Made by a program: the position numbers and the translations under genes. From positions 1-55,782 of the forward strand of contig JAGRGB010000215.1 in NCBI GenBank assembly GCA_020445745.1: a stretch of 55,782 bases of DNA, written 5' to 3'. This DNA is from Rhodocyclaceae bacterium. Its GTDB lineage: Bacteria; Pseudomonadota; Gammaproteobacteria; Burkholderiales; Rhodocyclaceae. Of the stretch, positions 1 to 6,723 are shown one piece after another. Each line of letters begins with the position of its first letter. The stretch's first letter is position 1. The notes beneath the pieces are model-generated. The model searched no databases. It worked only from the letters and a program-made list of their open reading frames with translations, and had not been told where the DNA came from.

Positions 1-717
1 ACTCTTGAATAGCTTGGGATCGCCGACGCTTGCGACGATAGCAGTGGCGCTCAACGGCCCGATACCTTCGATCTCCATCAGCCGGCGCGCGGGCTCGCAT
101 TCGCGCGCCAAGGCCTCGATTTTGCGGTCATAGGCTTGAATGCGCTCATCAAGCCAACGCAGGCGGTCGTGCAAGTCCGCAATGGTCTCTCGGGCCAAGA
201 TGGGCATTGGATGCTTCCCAGCACCGATTTCGGCGAGCAATGTGCGGGCCCGGGCAATGCCAGACGCGGCAATGATGCCGAACTCGCCCAGCAGCCCGCG
301 GATCTGATTGACCAGTGCCGTACGCTCGGAGACCGCGAGCGCTCGGGCGCGGTGAACCGTTAGCACTGCCTGCGCCTCCTCCGACTTCACCGGCACATAT
401 CGCATCTGTGGCCGACCCACCGCCTCACAGATGGCTTCTGCGTCATTGGCATCGTTCTTCCCGCTCTTACGATAGGGCCGAACGAACTGGCCGGCCATCA
501 ACCGTGCATCGTGGCCCAGCCGAATCAGCTCTCGCGCCCAATAGTGCGCGCCTGCACAGGCTTCCAACCCAACGAGGCAGACAGGGACATTTGCGAAGAA
601 TCGTAGAACTTCGCTGCGCGACAGCTTCTTCCTGACTACCGCATTACCATGCGCATCTACGCCGTGAACTTGAAACACCGACTTGGCAATATCAAGCCCG
701 ATCCGAACAACTCTCAT
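1..717 (-). CDS. IS110-family transposase, 3' part cut by window edge
   Basis: The reading frame opens at an ATG (717) behind a good AGGAGG ribosome site and stays open to base 1, giving 239 residues without a stop; the rest lies outside the window. The N-terminal DEDD domain is clear: GLDIAKSVFQVHGVD with D9, the LEACAGAHYW stretch with E52, and KNDANDAEAI with D89 and D92. A helix-hairpin-helix-like GIGPLSA at residues 218-224 begins the C-terminal transposase domain. IS110-family enzymes use a RuvC-like DEDD catalytic site plus a C-terminal serine and move without ordinary terminal inverted repeats. The gene reads away from the cassette sites at 791-2355. Whether the copy is intact cannot be seen here. 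Confidence 0.9.
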   Translation of the reverse strand, partial: MRVVRIGLDIAKSVFQVHGVDAHGNAVVRKKLSRSEVLRFFANVPVCLVGLEACAGAHYWARELIRLGHDARLMAGQFVRPYRKSGKNDANDAEAICEAVGRPQMRYVPVKSEEAQAVLTVHRARALAVSERTALVNQIRGLLGEFGIIAASGIARARTLLAEIGAGKHPMPILARETIADLHDRLRWLDERIQAYDRKIEALARECEPARRLMEIEGIGPLSATAIVASVGDPKLFKS

Positions 718-790
718 GGATGCCTCCTCTTGATAGCCGGCAACCATGGCGGTCGCCGAAGCCTCAGTCTCCCGCGTTCAGGGAGGGGGA
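1..790 (-). mobile_element. Right part of an IS110-type insertion sequence
   Basis: The transposase start (717) and its short leader reach towards about base 790, where a folded cassette site begins. I place the element's edge near 790 only because the attC-like site there has a damaged outer core (GTCCATT where GTCCAAC is expected). No terminal inverted repeat was found, as is usual for this family. Members of the IS1111-attC subgroup of IS110 elements are known to insert into attC sites, which fits the position. The exact end is inferred, not seen. Confidence 0.5.
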
Positions 791-853
791 GTCCATTTCA
801 TTAGTTTAGATCGTGATCGCGAAGCGAGCCGCGATCTGAACCGGTTGTTGGAC
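791..853 (+). repeat. attC-like cassette recombination site 1, outer core altered
   Basis: The site ends in GTTGGAC (847-853), which fits the R' core GTTRRRY. It starts with GTCCATT (791-797), which would be a perfect partner if its last bases were AAC. Between them GTTTAGATCG pairs with CGATCTGAAC around a small GC-rich loop. The 63-base length is normal for attC. The altered left core coincides with the flank of the insertion sequence. Confidence 0.55.
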
Positions 854-980
854 AAGCCCGGTTCAGGATCGGCGACACAGGAAATATCTCTGGTTCAGGT
901 GCCCCGTTGCGGGGCCTTCAAGCCATCGCGATCGATCGGCGCGGAGCGCCAAGAGGGCGAAATCCAGCCCCCGCAGTGAC
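854..980. other. Cassette interval with no convincing gene
   Basis: These 127 bases lie between two attC-like sites and would be the body of a very short cassette. I see no open frame with a ribosome site. The stretch holds a short hairpin (GCCCCGTTGCGGGGC near 901-915) and a GGCGC-GGA-GCGCC palindrome. Cassettes without genes are known; this one could carry a promoter or a small RNA, but nothing here proves it. Confidence 0.4.
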
Positions 981-1052
981 GGCCAACAAGGTACTGCACC
1001 GGACTGTTCCACCGCTGAGCGGCTCCGCAGCCGGTGAGCGCAATCGTTAGGC
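981..1052 (+). repeat. attC-like cassette recombination site 2
   Basis: The right core is GTTAGGC (1046-1052), a perfect GTTRRRY. The left core is GGCCAAC (981-987), one base off RYYYAAC. The inner boxes pair strongly: CACCGGACTG on the left against CAGCCGGTG on the right, with one extra unpaired A in the left box, the asymmetry that marks the recombined strand in attC sites. The loop contains its own CCGCTGAGCGG hairpin. This is the clearest of the sites. A Shine-Dalgarno sequence and the next cassette's genes follow directly. Confidence 0.75.
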
Positions 1053-1116
1053 GAAAAAGGAAAAGGAAAGGAGAGAAATATGGCAGGTGAAGCAGAAGCA
1101 GCAGTAGAAACGCTAC

Positions 1117-1281
1117 ATGAACGCAATGAATTCGGGAGGTATGCTGTTTGTATTGGTAGTTGTTGGGTTTCTAGTTGCGTCTGGCGGCAGCCTCCTAGAA
1201 GGTTCGGAAGATCTATTCAAAGGCTTATCCCTCGCGGCATGCGCCAGTACTTCGATCCAGGATTCGTGGCGCGAGAGATAA
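1117..1281 (+). CDS. Possible small membrane protein (54 aa) in cassette
   Basis: A short frame of 54 codons begins at ATG 1117, with a second in-frame ATG at 1141 preceded closely by GGGAGG. It starts with a hydrophobic run (MLFVLVVVGFLVASGG) that would span a membrane once, then a mixed tail. A competing reading starts at ATG 1080 behind a stronger AGGAGA site and runs in frame into the SRPBCC gene, but its product there (many Arg, Trp, Cys) does not look like protein, so a short leader or the small membrane protein seems likelier. I do not recognise the family. Confidence 0.35.
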   Translation: MNAMNSGGMLFVLVVVGFLVASGGSLLEGSEDLFKGLSLAACASTSIQDSWRER

Positions 1282-1313
1282 ACCCTATTGGGCAGGCATT
1301 AAAAGGTGATCTT

Positions 1314-1751
1314 ATGAAATACACATTGAAACTTACCATCGACTCTCCTCGTGAAAATGTTTGTAAGTTGTTTGGTAATCCGCAGAATTGGAGTAAATGG
1401 CAAGGAACATTCGTTGGCTATGAGTCGATAAGTGGAGATGCCGGATATGCTGGCTCTAAAACAAAATTGATTCACAAATTTGGTAAAAGGCAAACCGAAA
1501 TGGTTGAAACCGTAGAGGCAAATAATCTTCCCGAAGAAATGGTATGCATATACGAGGCTCCGAGCGCATGGAACCGAGTGGTGTATAGATTCAAGGAAAT
1601 ATCACCGCAAGAAACTGAATTGGAATTTGAGTCCGAGTTCAAGTGTAGTGGTTTTTTAAAAATCCTGGCCTTCTTGATGCCCGGCATGTTCAAGAGAGCA
1701 TCACAGAAGGATATGAACGCTTTCAAGAAATTCGTTGAAACAAATGGATGA
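1314..1751 (+). CDS. SRPBCC-family (START-like) protein, cassette gene
   Basis: The 145-residue product starts MKYTLKLTIDSPRENVCKLF and continues NPQNWSKWQG, the usual opening of polyketide cyclase/SRPBCC folds, which bind hydrophobic ligands in a helix-grip pocket. The start at 1314 is chosen because AAGGTGAT sits five bases upstream; an in-frame ATG at 1080 would add 78 residues that do not resemble the family. The gene is clearly AT-richer than the chromosome around it, with codons such as AAA, AAT and TTT, a sign of separate origin. It lies between attC-like sites 2 and 3. The ligand and role are unknown. Confidence 0.8.
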   Translation: MKYTLKLTIDSPRENVCKLFGNPQNWSKWQGTFVGYESISGDAGYAGSKTKLIHKFGKRQTEMVETVEANNLPEEMVCIYEAPSAWNRVVYRFKEISPQETELEFESEFKCSGFLKILAFLMPGMFKRASQKDMNAFKKFVETNG

Positions 1752-1791
1752 CGAATGAGTGGCGGTCGTGATTGCCCTGCGTAGCGGCTTC

Positions 1792-1858
1792 GTCCAACCC
1801 ATCATTCCACCTGACCTGCGCAAGAACCCGCACAGGGCGGTGAATTCAAACCTTGGGC
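1792..1858 (+). repeat. attC-like cassette recombination site 3
   Basis: The left core GTCCAAC (1792-1798) fits RYYYAAC exactly. The right core is CTTGGGC (1852-1858), one base off GTTRRRY. Inner boxes CACCTGACCTG and CAGGGCGGTG pair with one extra base in the left box, around a CGCAAGAACCCG-type loop. The 67-base span is typical. It closes the SRPBCC cassette and precedes the membrane-protein gene. Confidence 0.65.
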
Positions 1859-1870
1859 GTCACGAAACTC

Positions 1871-2302
1871 ATGCTCAGCGCCGGTTCCCAAGCACTCCTC
1901 GTTGGTGGAGCATTGACTGCGGTTGCAGCCTTTTCGCACCTGGCTTGCATCGCTCTTGGCCCGTCGGCCTATCGGTTGATGGGTGCCGGTGAACGTGTGG
2001 CTCGCGCCGTGGAAGCCGGCAAGATGCAGCCCACGCTTGTTACCCTAGCCATCTCCGCTGTCCTCCTTCTCTGGGCTCTGTATGCCTTTTCTGGCGCCGG
2101 AATTGTGCGCCAAGTGCCCTACACCCATCTCGCGCTGCCCGCCATCAGCCTCATCTACCTCGCTCGAGCCTTTGCGTTCCCGCTGCTGCGACGTGTGTAC
2201 CCCGAGAACTCCACAAGGTTCTGGCTGGTCTCGTCAAGCGTCTGCCTTTTGCTCGGCACGCTCTACGCGGTCGGCGCCATCGCCGCTTGGCAAGCGCGGT
2301 GA
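1871..2302 (+). CDS. Small integral membrane protein, cassette gene
   Basis: The product has 143 residues with about four hydrophobic segments (near residues 5-30, 52-75, 83-100 and 118-140) and few charges; conserved-looking loops read GPSAYRLMGAGE and FPLLRRVYPENS. ATG 1871 is preferred over an upstream TTG at 1853 because the TTG lies inside the attC-like core. No strong ribosome site is visible. The stop codon sits two bases before the next left core (GCCTAAC at 2304), the tight packing expected of a gene cassette. I cannot assign a function; small polytopic proteins of this kind are common in integron cassettes. Confidence 0.7.
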   Translation: MLSAGSQALLVGGALTAVAAFSHLACIALGPSAYRLMGAGERVARAVEAGKMQPTLVTLAISAVLLLWALYAFSGAGIVRQVPYTHLALPAISLIYLARAFAFPLLRRVYPENSTRFWLVSSSVCLLLGTLYAVGAIAAWQAR

Positions 2303-2303
2303 G

Positions 2304-2355
2304 GCCTAACGAATGGGGTGGAGGAGCCCGCGCCTCGAGCGCCACGGCTCGATTC
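2304..2355 (+). repeat. Left half of an attC-like site
   Basis: GCCTAAC (2304-2310) is a perfect left core directly after the membrane-protein gene. A GAGCC...GGCTC stem around a GCGCCTCGAGCGC palindrome follows, as in the centre of an attC. No GTTRRRY core is found in the next 120 bases, so the right part is lost or too diverged to see. This is probably the edge of the cassette cluster. Confidence 0.45.
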
Positions 2356-2665
2356 CGACCCTGAAAACATTTCTTGCAGGTCCGCCCCGAACAGGGCGGC
2401 TTTGATCTTGGCGCACCGCCATCGGCACGGATGTCGCGCCTGCGCGTGTCTCGGAAAGGCCGAACTCCGGCGATTATGTCGGTTGGGGTCGAGTTTCAGG
2501 CGAGCCGATCTCTCGGCTGGCGGGCGCCGAACTCCCCGCGCGAAAGCCATGCCTGCAGCAGCTCGGCGCTTGCTGTCAAGCGACATGGCATAATGGAATA
2601 TGTCAGCGCATTGTTGGCGCTCTTCAGCGAAATCACTTGTCCAACCCCCCGAAAGGAGCGTAGAA
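2356..2665. other. Gene-free stretch at the cassette/chromosome boundary
   Basis: Short open frames occur here on both strands but none has a ribosome site or protein-like composition. A GTCCGCCCCGAACAGGGCGGC palindrome lies near 2380-2400. The last 60 bases carry an AT-richer stretch (ATAATGGAATATGTC) that may hold the promoter of the lipoprotein gene. Confidence 0.4.
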
Positions 2666-3181
2666 ATGCTTGTTGCCCTGAGAGAATGGTCGTATTCGCG
2701 AATCTTGCTGGTAGCCGCCTTCCTTTCAATTGCCGGCTGTGCGGCACAGCTTGCACCACCCTACGACAAGACCGTCGCCGACGGGTTGAATTCGGCAAAC
2801 ACAGAAGCGATGACGCTGATGGCTGCTACGTCACAGGGTACGGACAAGAACAGCTTCTCTGCCCGCGAAGACACCTACAACGCATTGATCGGAACGCTCG
2901 ACGCCCTGGCGCTTTCCGCAGGTGCGCGACCGATGCCGAAGAACCGGTTCACCGATGCAATCAACAAGGTGCTGGAGAAACGCGGTGGAAAGCCGATCGA
3001 CGATGATGATTCAACACCGCCGAGCGCCCATTCCATCAAGAAAATTGCAGAAACTTTGACCAAGATGAGAGACACGGACAAGAAGCAGGGTGTCACGGCC
3101 ATCGAGGCTCAAGCGTTCAAGGGCCAGCTGGTGATCTATTTCGACCAGGCGATTACCTACGAGAACTTCCTGCAGCGCTAA
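2666..3181 (+). CDS. Putative lipoprotein, unknown function
   Basis: The ATG at 2666 follows AAAGGAG by five to six bases. The N-terminus is a lipoprotein signal: a basic start, a hydrophobic run and the lipobox IAGC, so the mature protein would begin at Cys and be tethered to a membrane facing the periplasm. The remaining roughly 145 residues are helical and polar, with conserved-looking stretches GTLDALALSAGARPMPKN and YFDQAITYENFLQR near the end. I do not recognise a named family. The 114-residue gene starts 19 bases downstream with its own ribosome site, so the two are probably co-transcribed and may work together. Confidence 0.8.
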   Translation: MLVALREWSYSRILLVAAFLSIAGCAAQLAPPYDKTVADGLNSANTEAMTLMAATSQGTDKNSFSAREDTYNALIGTLDALALSAGARPMPKNRFTDAINKVLEKRGGKPIDDDDSTPPSAHSIKKIAETLTKMRDTDKKQGVTAIEAQAFKGQLVIYFDQAITYENFLQR

Positions 3182-3200
3182 CCAACGAGGAGCATGAAGA

Positions 3201-3545
3201 ATGGCTATCGACATCGACCAGCTTGTCAGCGACATGAAGACGGCAGCGAGCGGCGTCCTGAACGCCGATGTTTCGACGTTCCGCGGGTTTTCGGAGCGAC
3301 AGCTCAAGGCCATTGCACAACAGGCGGCTTTGGTTGCAACGGGAATTGAAACCAGGCAAATTACCGAGGAGACCGAGCAGTTCTTCCTGGATAGCCTTGA
3401 AGACATGGCACTCAGCTTTGCAAAGACCCTCCGCGGTCTGCTGATGGTCACCATCGAAAAGGTATGGAATGCAATCGTCGGTGTTCTCTGGAATGCAATT
3501 TCAGATGCGGCGGGCGTGGTCCTGCCCGTGCCCGTGAAGAACTGA
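3201..3545 (+). CDS. Conserved hypothetical protein, partner of the lipoprotein
   Basis: This 114-residue protein has no signal peptide. The first 85 residues are an amphipathic helical region (DIDQLVSDMKTAASGVL, then RQITEETEQFFLDSLED), and the C-terminal 30 contain a moderately hydrophobic helix (VWNAIVGVLWNAISDAAGVV) that could lie in or on a membrane. A GAGGAG ribosome site stands upstream of ATG 3201. The 19-base gap from the lipoprotein gene suggests an operon. The family is not recognised and the function is unknown. Confidence 0.75.
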   Translation: MAIDIDQLVSDMKTAASGVLNADVSTFRGFSERQLKAIAQQAALVATGIETRQITEETEQFFLDSLEDMALSFAKTLRGLLMVTIEKVWNAIVGVLWNAISDAAGVVLPVPVKN

Positions 3546-3921
3546 GCGCCGAATGGCCGCGTCGAGGAGCGATGCAGTGGCAATGGCTTGGCCCATGCAA
3601 TGCACGGTCCGGGAAGCACTGATTCACTCACCGGACGCGCGCGCCTCATGGCAGATGCAAGCCAGAAATGGCGACGGCGAGAGCACGACGAGCGGCTTGC
3701 CAATGCAGTCGAGCCCTTCAGTCCCGGAGTGCGCCGTCAGGAATATGCTGACCCGCCGCGATCGCTTCGCGGCCGACATCGAGGCGATCGCACCGTGCTG
3801 TGGGTTGGATGTCCATGACACTTTTCGATCGACCGGCTGCTTTGCCGGATTGGGGCATGGGCGCGAGGCCGGACCCGCGTCGCTGTCCGTCGCGGGTCGG
3901 CCCGGGCGCTGACTACAAGCG
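3546..3921. other. Gene-free stretch before the acetyltransferase
   Basis: Frames are open here on several strands, as is common at this GC content, but their translations are rich in Arg, Ser and Pro and lack ribosome sites. I find no terminator with a T-run and no recognisable promoter. It may contain decayed coding sequence. Confidence 0.35.
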
Positions 3922-4455
3922 ATGATTCGAGTCCGCGGCGCAACCGAGCAGGATCGTGAGGCCGTCCTGGATGTCCACAGGCATGCCTTCCCCGCAGGAG
4001 AATGCGATGCCGTTGCGAAGCTGGCGGTCGGTTTGCTGGCGGAAGAAACCAGCCCTGCAACGATCAATTTGCTCGCGGAGATCCGTGGCGAGGTGGTGGG
4101 CCATATCGCGTTCAGCCCGGTCACACTGAGCGGCAAAAGCGATTGGCTCGGCTACATCCTGGCGCCATTGGGAGTGAAGCCCGGGCATCAGGGAGGTGGT
4201 GTCGGGCGGAAGCTCATCGAACGCGGTATGGCCCAGGTCCGCGAGAAGCCCGTCGATGTCGTCTTCGTCTACGGCGATCCGGCTTATTACGAACGGTACG
4301 GATTCGGCGCAGATGCCGCCGCGGGATTTCTGCCGCCCTATCGGCTGCAGTACCCATTCGGGTGGCTGGCAATTTCGCTGCTTGACGGTGGGCTGTTGGA
4401 AGAAACCGTCCGTCTTTGCGTCTTGGAACCGCTGCGCGACCCAAGTCTGTGGTAG
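3922..4455 (+). CDS. GNAT-family N-acetyltransferase
   Basis: The 177-residue protein has the GNAT fold signature: an N-terminal RGATEQDREAVLDVHRHAF, a central strand with VGHIAFSPV, and the acetyl-CoA binding loop VKPGHQGGGVGRKLIERG, which matches the Q/R-x-x-G-x-G/A pattern. The following FVYGDPAYYERYGF is typical of the YhbS-like branch, whose members acetylate small molecules or protein N-termini. The substrate cannot be told from sequence. The start is the first ATG of the domain. It stands alone between gene-free stretches and faces the globin gene tail to tail. Confidence 0.85.
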   Translation: MIRVRGATEQDREAVLDVHRHAFPAGECDAVAKLAVGLLAEETSPATINLLAEIRGEVVGHIAFSPVTLSGKSDWLGYILAPLGVKPGHQGGGVGRKLIERGMAQVREKPVDVVFVYGDPAYYERYGFGADAAAGFLPPYRLQYPFGWLAISLLDGGLLEETVRLCVLEPLRDPSLW

Positions 4456-4563
4456 CGGTGTTGCGCGAAAGGCGTTGAGGGCGGGCCGGAAACCCGAACA
4501 GCGCCTGCGTGTCGCGCAGTCATTGGTCCGGCATGCCTCGCTGCGGCCCCGGGGCATGCCCGC

Positions 4564-4613
4564 AAGACGCGAAACGGCTCGCAAAGCATTCGAGTGCGTG
4601 CCGTTCGCGTCTT
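4564..4613. terminator. Imperfect inverted repeat between convergent genes
   Basis: AAGACGCGAAACGGC (4564-4578) pairs with GCCGTTCGCGTCTT (4600-4613), leaving one bulged A, with a 21-base loop. It lies between the convergent acetyltransferase and globin genes. There is no T-run, so intrinsic termination is uncertain; it could also serve as a processing or protective hairpin. Confidence 0.4.
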
Positions 4614-4626
4614 CGTCGAGTCGGAC

Positions 4627-5067
4627 TCAGTGGTTGACGACGGCTGACTTCAGGCTGCCGAGCATGGCCATCACCTCGCCGTGCTCCTTGGCCGGGACAT
4701 CGAACTTGTCGAGCGCCATTTCCACATTCTCGGCCAGCGCGGCGAAATCGGCGTCGGTCAGGCTCATGCCGGTGTGGGCGGCCTGCATGTCCTTGCCCTC
4801 GTACTGGCAGGGGCCGCCGGCGGCCTGGCAGAGAAAGTCGACGAGCTGGCCGGCGAAGGCTTCGGGCTTGGTGTTGGCAAAATAGTGATTGATGCGCTCG
4901 TCCGCCGAGGTGATGGCCCACAGTTCGCCGACCACGGCTTCCAGCGCGGGCTTGCCGCCGAGGCGTTGGTAGAGCGTCTTGTCTTCGGCGATCGCGCCGG
5001 CAGACAGTGAAAGGGCGACGAGGCCGGTGGCGACGAGGCCGAGAGTGCGACGGGAAAGGCGATTCAT
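4627..5067 (-). CDS. Exported group 1 truncated hemoglobin
   Basis: After a signal peptide (NRLSRRTLGLVATGLVALSL, cleavage near SAGAIAED) comes a truncated globin of about 120 residues. It opens with TLYQRLGGKPALEAVVGE and keeps the family block GGPCQYEGKDMQAAHTGM, where His is the proximal heme ligand, then LTDADFAALAENVEMALDKF. The Met at 5067 is preferred to one four codons upstream because GGAG lies seven bases before it. Group 1 truncated globins bind oxygen or nitric oxide and often detoxify NO. Export would place this one in the periplasm. It is a single gene with no partner beside it. Confidence 0.88.
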   Translation of the reverse strand: MNRLSRRTLGLVATGLVALSLSAGAIAEDKTLYQRLGGKPALEAVVGELWAITSADERINHYFANTKPEAFAGQLVDFLCQAAGGPCQYEGKDMQAAHTGMSLTDADFAALAENVEMALDKFDVPAKEHGEVMAMLGSLKSAVVNH

Positions 5068-5504
5068 GCGGGTCTCCATGGGTAGGTGATCGAGGCGGTT
5101 GCGATACTAGGATCCGCCTCGATGCCGGTCGGTGACCCAGGTCACCACCGACGGGGCCATGGAGCGCGCGCGTTTGAATGGCCGACCAACCTCAGGCACG
5201 CTGCGGCCGGCGGATGACGGTTCGCTGTACCGCGACGGACAGATGGATGGGGCAGGGCGGCCGGCCGACGCCTGCCGCCATTGCGCCCGGGGCCCGTCTA
5301 CGTGAGGGCGGTCGGCATGGAAGCGACGGGCGGAAGCGGGAAATGCGATCCAGGTTCGATCCCGCCGCCCGGCACGTCGTCGGTCATCCGATACGCTTCC
5401 TGCGAATGTTGGTGCCAAGGACGCTTACCGATCCGGCCTTATCGCACGCCGTCGCGCGGTATATCGTCCGCGCCAGGCGGTCCGCCCGCCAGTCGTGTCG
5501 CGCC
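5068..5504. other. Gene-free stretch
   Basis: About 440 bases between two minus-strand genes. It should hold the globin promoter, but I cannot point to convincing -35 and -10 boxes. A CAGGTTCGATCCC motif at about 5352 resembles a tRNA T-loop, yet the flanking arms do not pair. No gene is supported. Confidence 0.35.
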
Positions 5505-6260
5505 TCAGGCGCTCTGTGCCTCGCAGACGCTTGCCGGCAGCGCTTCGTACCAGTCGACGATGTGGCGGCCGTTGCGCAGTGCCAGACCGGCCAGCACCGC
5601 AGTGGACAGTGCGTCGTCCGGTTCGAGGAACACGGCCGGGTTGCCGTCGCGGCTGAAGCACGAGCCACCGCGGAGCTGCCAGCGCCACACGCTGCATTCG
5701 AGTGCCAGGTGCAGGCGCAGCATCTCGGTCGTTCCGTCGATGTCGACCGCCAGATCGACGTCGATGACGCCGGTGCGCCCGAAGCTGCGCAGTGCATCGC
5801 GCAGTTCGTCCAGCTCCGAGGTCGGCAGGATCTCGAAGGCCCCCGAGGCGAGGGCCGTGAGCAGTTGCGGGTCGGCGCTGTCGCCTGGTTCGAGGCGGGA
5901 TGCGGCCTGCTGGATCTCGGCTTCGACGGCGTTGCGAGATTCGACGGCGTGATCGGATTCGCCGGCATGGCGTGCGGCGGTGCCCAATACCGCCAGCACG
6001 GTTTCCAGCGTCTGGGCGAGGGCTTCGCGATCGAGCTGGCCACGGCGCTGGCTGCGCAGGGCCTGGCGGAGCAGCGTGCGCGCCGCATTGGCCCCGCCGG
6101 GCAGCAACTGCCCGTCCGGGATGCTGCCGCAGAACTTGAGGCAGGCGACGATGCGGGCCAGTCGCGCCGCGTGGTCGGGATCCTGAGGGCGGTTTGACGC
6201 TTGGAACAGATGCGCCAGCTTCGAATCGCTGAAGTGATCGAGGTCGTCGACGGTCAACAT
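5505..6260 (-). CDS. Hypothetical protein, 251 aa
   Basis: The start at 6260 (MLTVDDLDHFSDSKLAHLFQ) follows GGGAGA by a good distance; upstream in-frame Mets give unlikely extensions through a promoter-like AT-rich patch. The N-terminal half is helical and rich in Ala, Arg and Leu. The C-terminal half reads like an alpha/beta domain, with DLAVDIDGTTEMLRLHLALE followed by NPAVFLEPDDALSTAVLAGLALRNG. No signal peptide or membrane segment is seen, so it is probably cytoplasmic. I do not recognise the family. Codon use and acidic-basic balance suggest it is a real gene. Confidence 0.7.
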   Translation of the reverse strand: MLTVDDLDHFSDSKLAHLFQASNRPQDPDHAARLARIVACLKFCGSIPDGQLLPGGANAARTLLRQALRSQRRGQLDREALAQTLETVLAVLGTAARHAGESDHAVESRNAVEAEIQQAASRLEPGDSADPQLLTALASGAFEILPTSELDELRDALRSFGRTGVIDVDLAVDIDGTTEMLRLHLALECSVWRWQLRGGSCFSRDGNPAVFLEPDDALSTAVLAGLALRNGRHIVDWYEALPASVCEAQSA

Positions 6261-6723
6261 CGGCTTCTCCCGGTATCCGGTGTCTGCCGAGGGGGCCACG
6301 AGCGTGCATCGAGCGCGGACCGGAGCCCCGGGGATGCTGCGAGCAGACGGGGTTGTCAAGGTGTCGAGGACAGGGTATCGGAATGTGTGCTGCGGTGCAA
6401 CATAAATAAATTTTGGCACAGGTGTTGGCGCCTGGCTCGCCTGATTCGTGACGGTCCCGCGGTGCTCGGCGCCAGGGGCTCGACGCTGCGGGCCCGCGAG
6501 GCGTGCTTGTCACGGCCTGCCGCGCGGATGTACAAGACGTGGCGGGCAAGCGGTAGTTCGCGCTCCGCGCCACTGTCGATCGTAAGAAGCGGGCGCGGCC
6601 GCTGGCGATCGTGCTCGCGTCGGGCGATTACCGGCGCTTCCGCGGGCGATTGGCCCGCGAGCACCTTGCCTTGCATTCGTAACCGGGCTGGAGCGGCGCG
6701 CTGCGGTCGATCGGGAGGGCTGG
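6261..6723. other. Divergent intergenic stretch with AT-rich patch
   Basis: This gap lies between a minus-strand gene and a plus-strand gene. A conspicuously AT-rich patch, GCAACATAAATAAATTTTGG (about 6395-6414), could hold -10 elements for the minus-strand hypothetical gene. The rest is GC-rich with no supported gene. Confidence 0.4.

Noticed and set aside
1080-1313. N-terminal extension of the SRPBCC gene from ATG 1080
   Set aside because: The start has a good ribosome site, but the 78 added residues do not look like protein or like the family. The internal ATG 1314 also has a good ribosome site. Kept only as a finding.
5340-5380. CAGGTTCGATCCC resembling a tRNA T-loop
   Set aside because: The bases either side of the TTCGATC loop do not form the five-pair arm (only two pairs), and no acceptor, anticodon or D arm could be found upstream.
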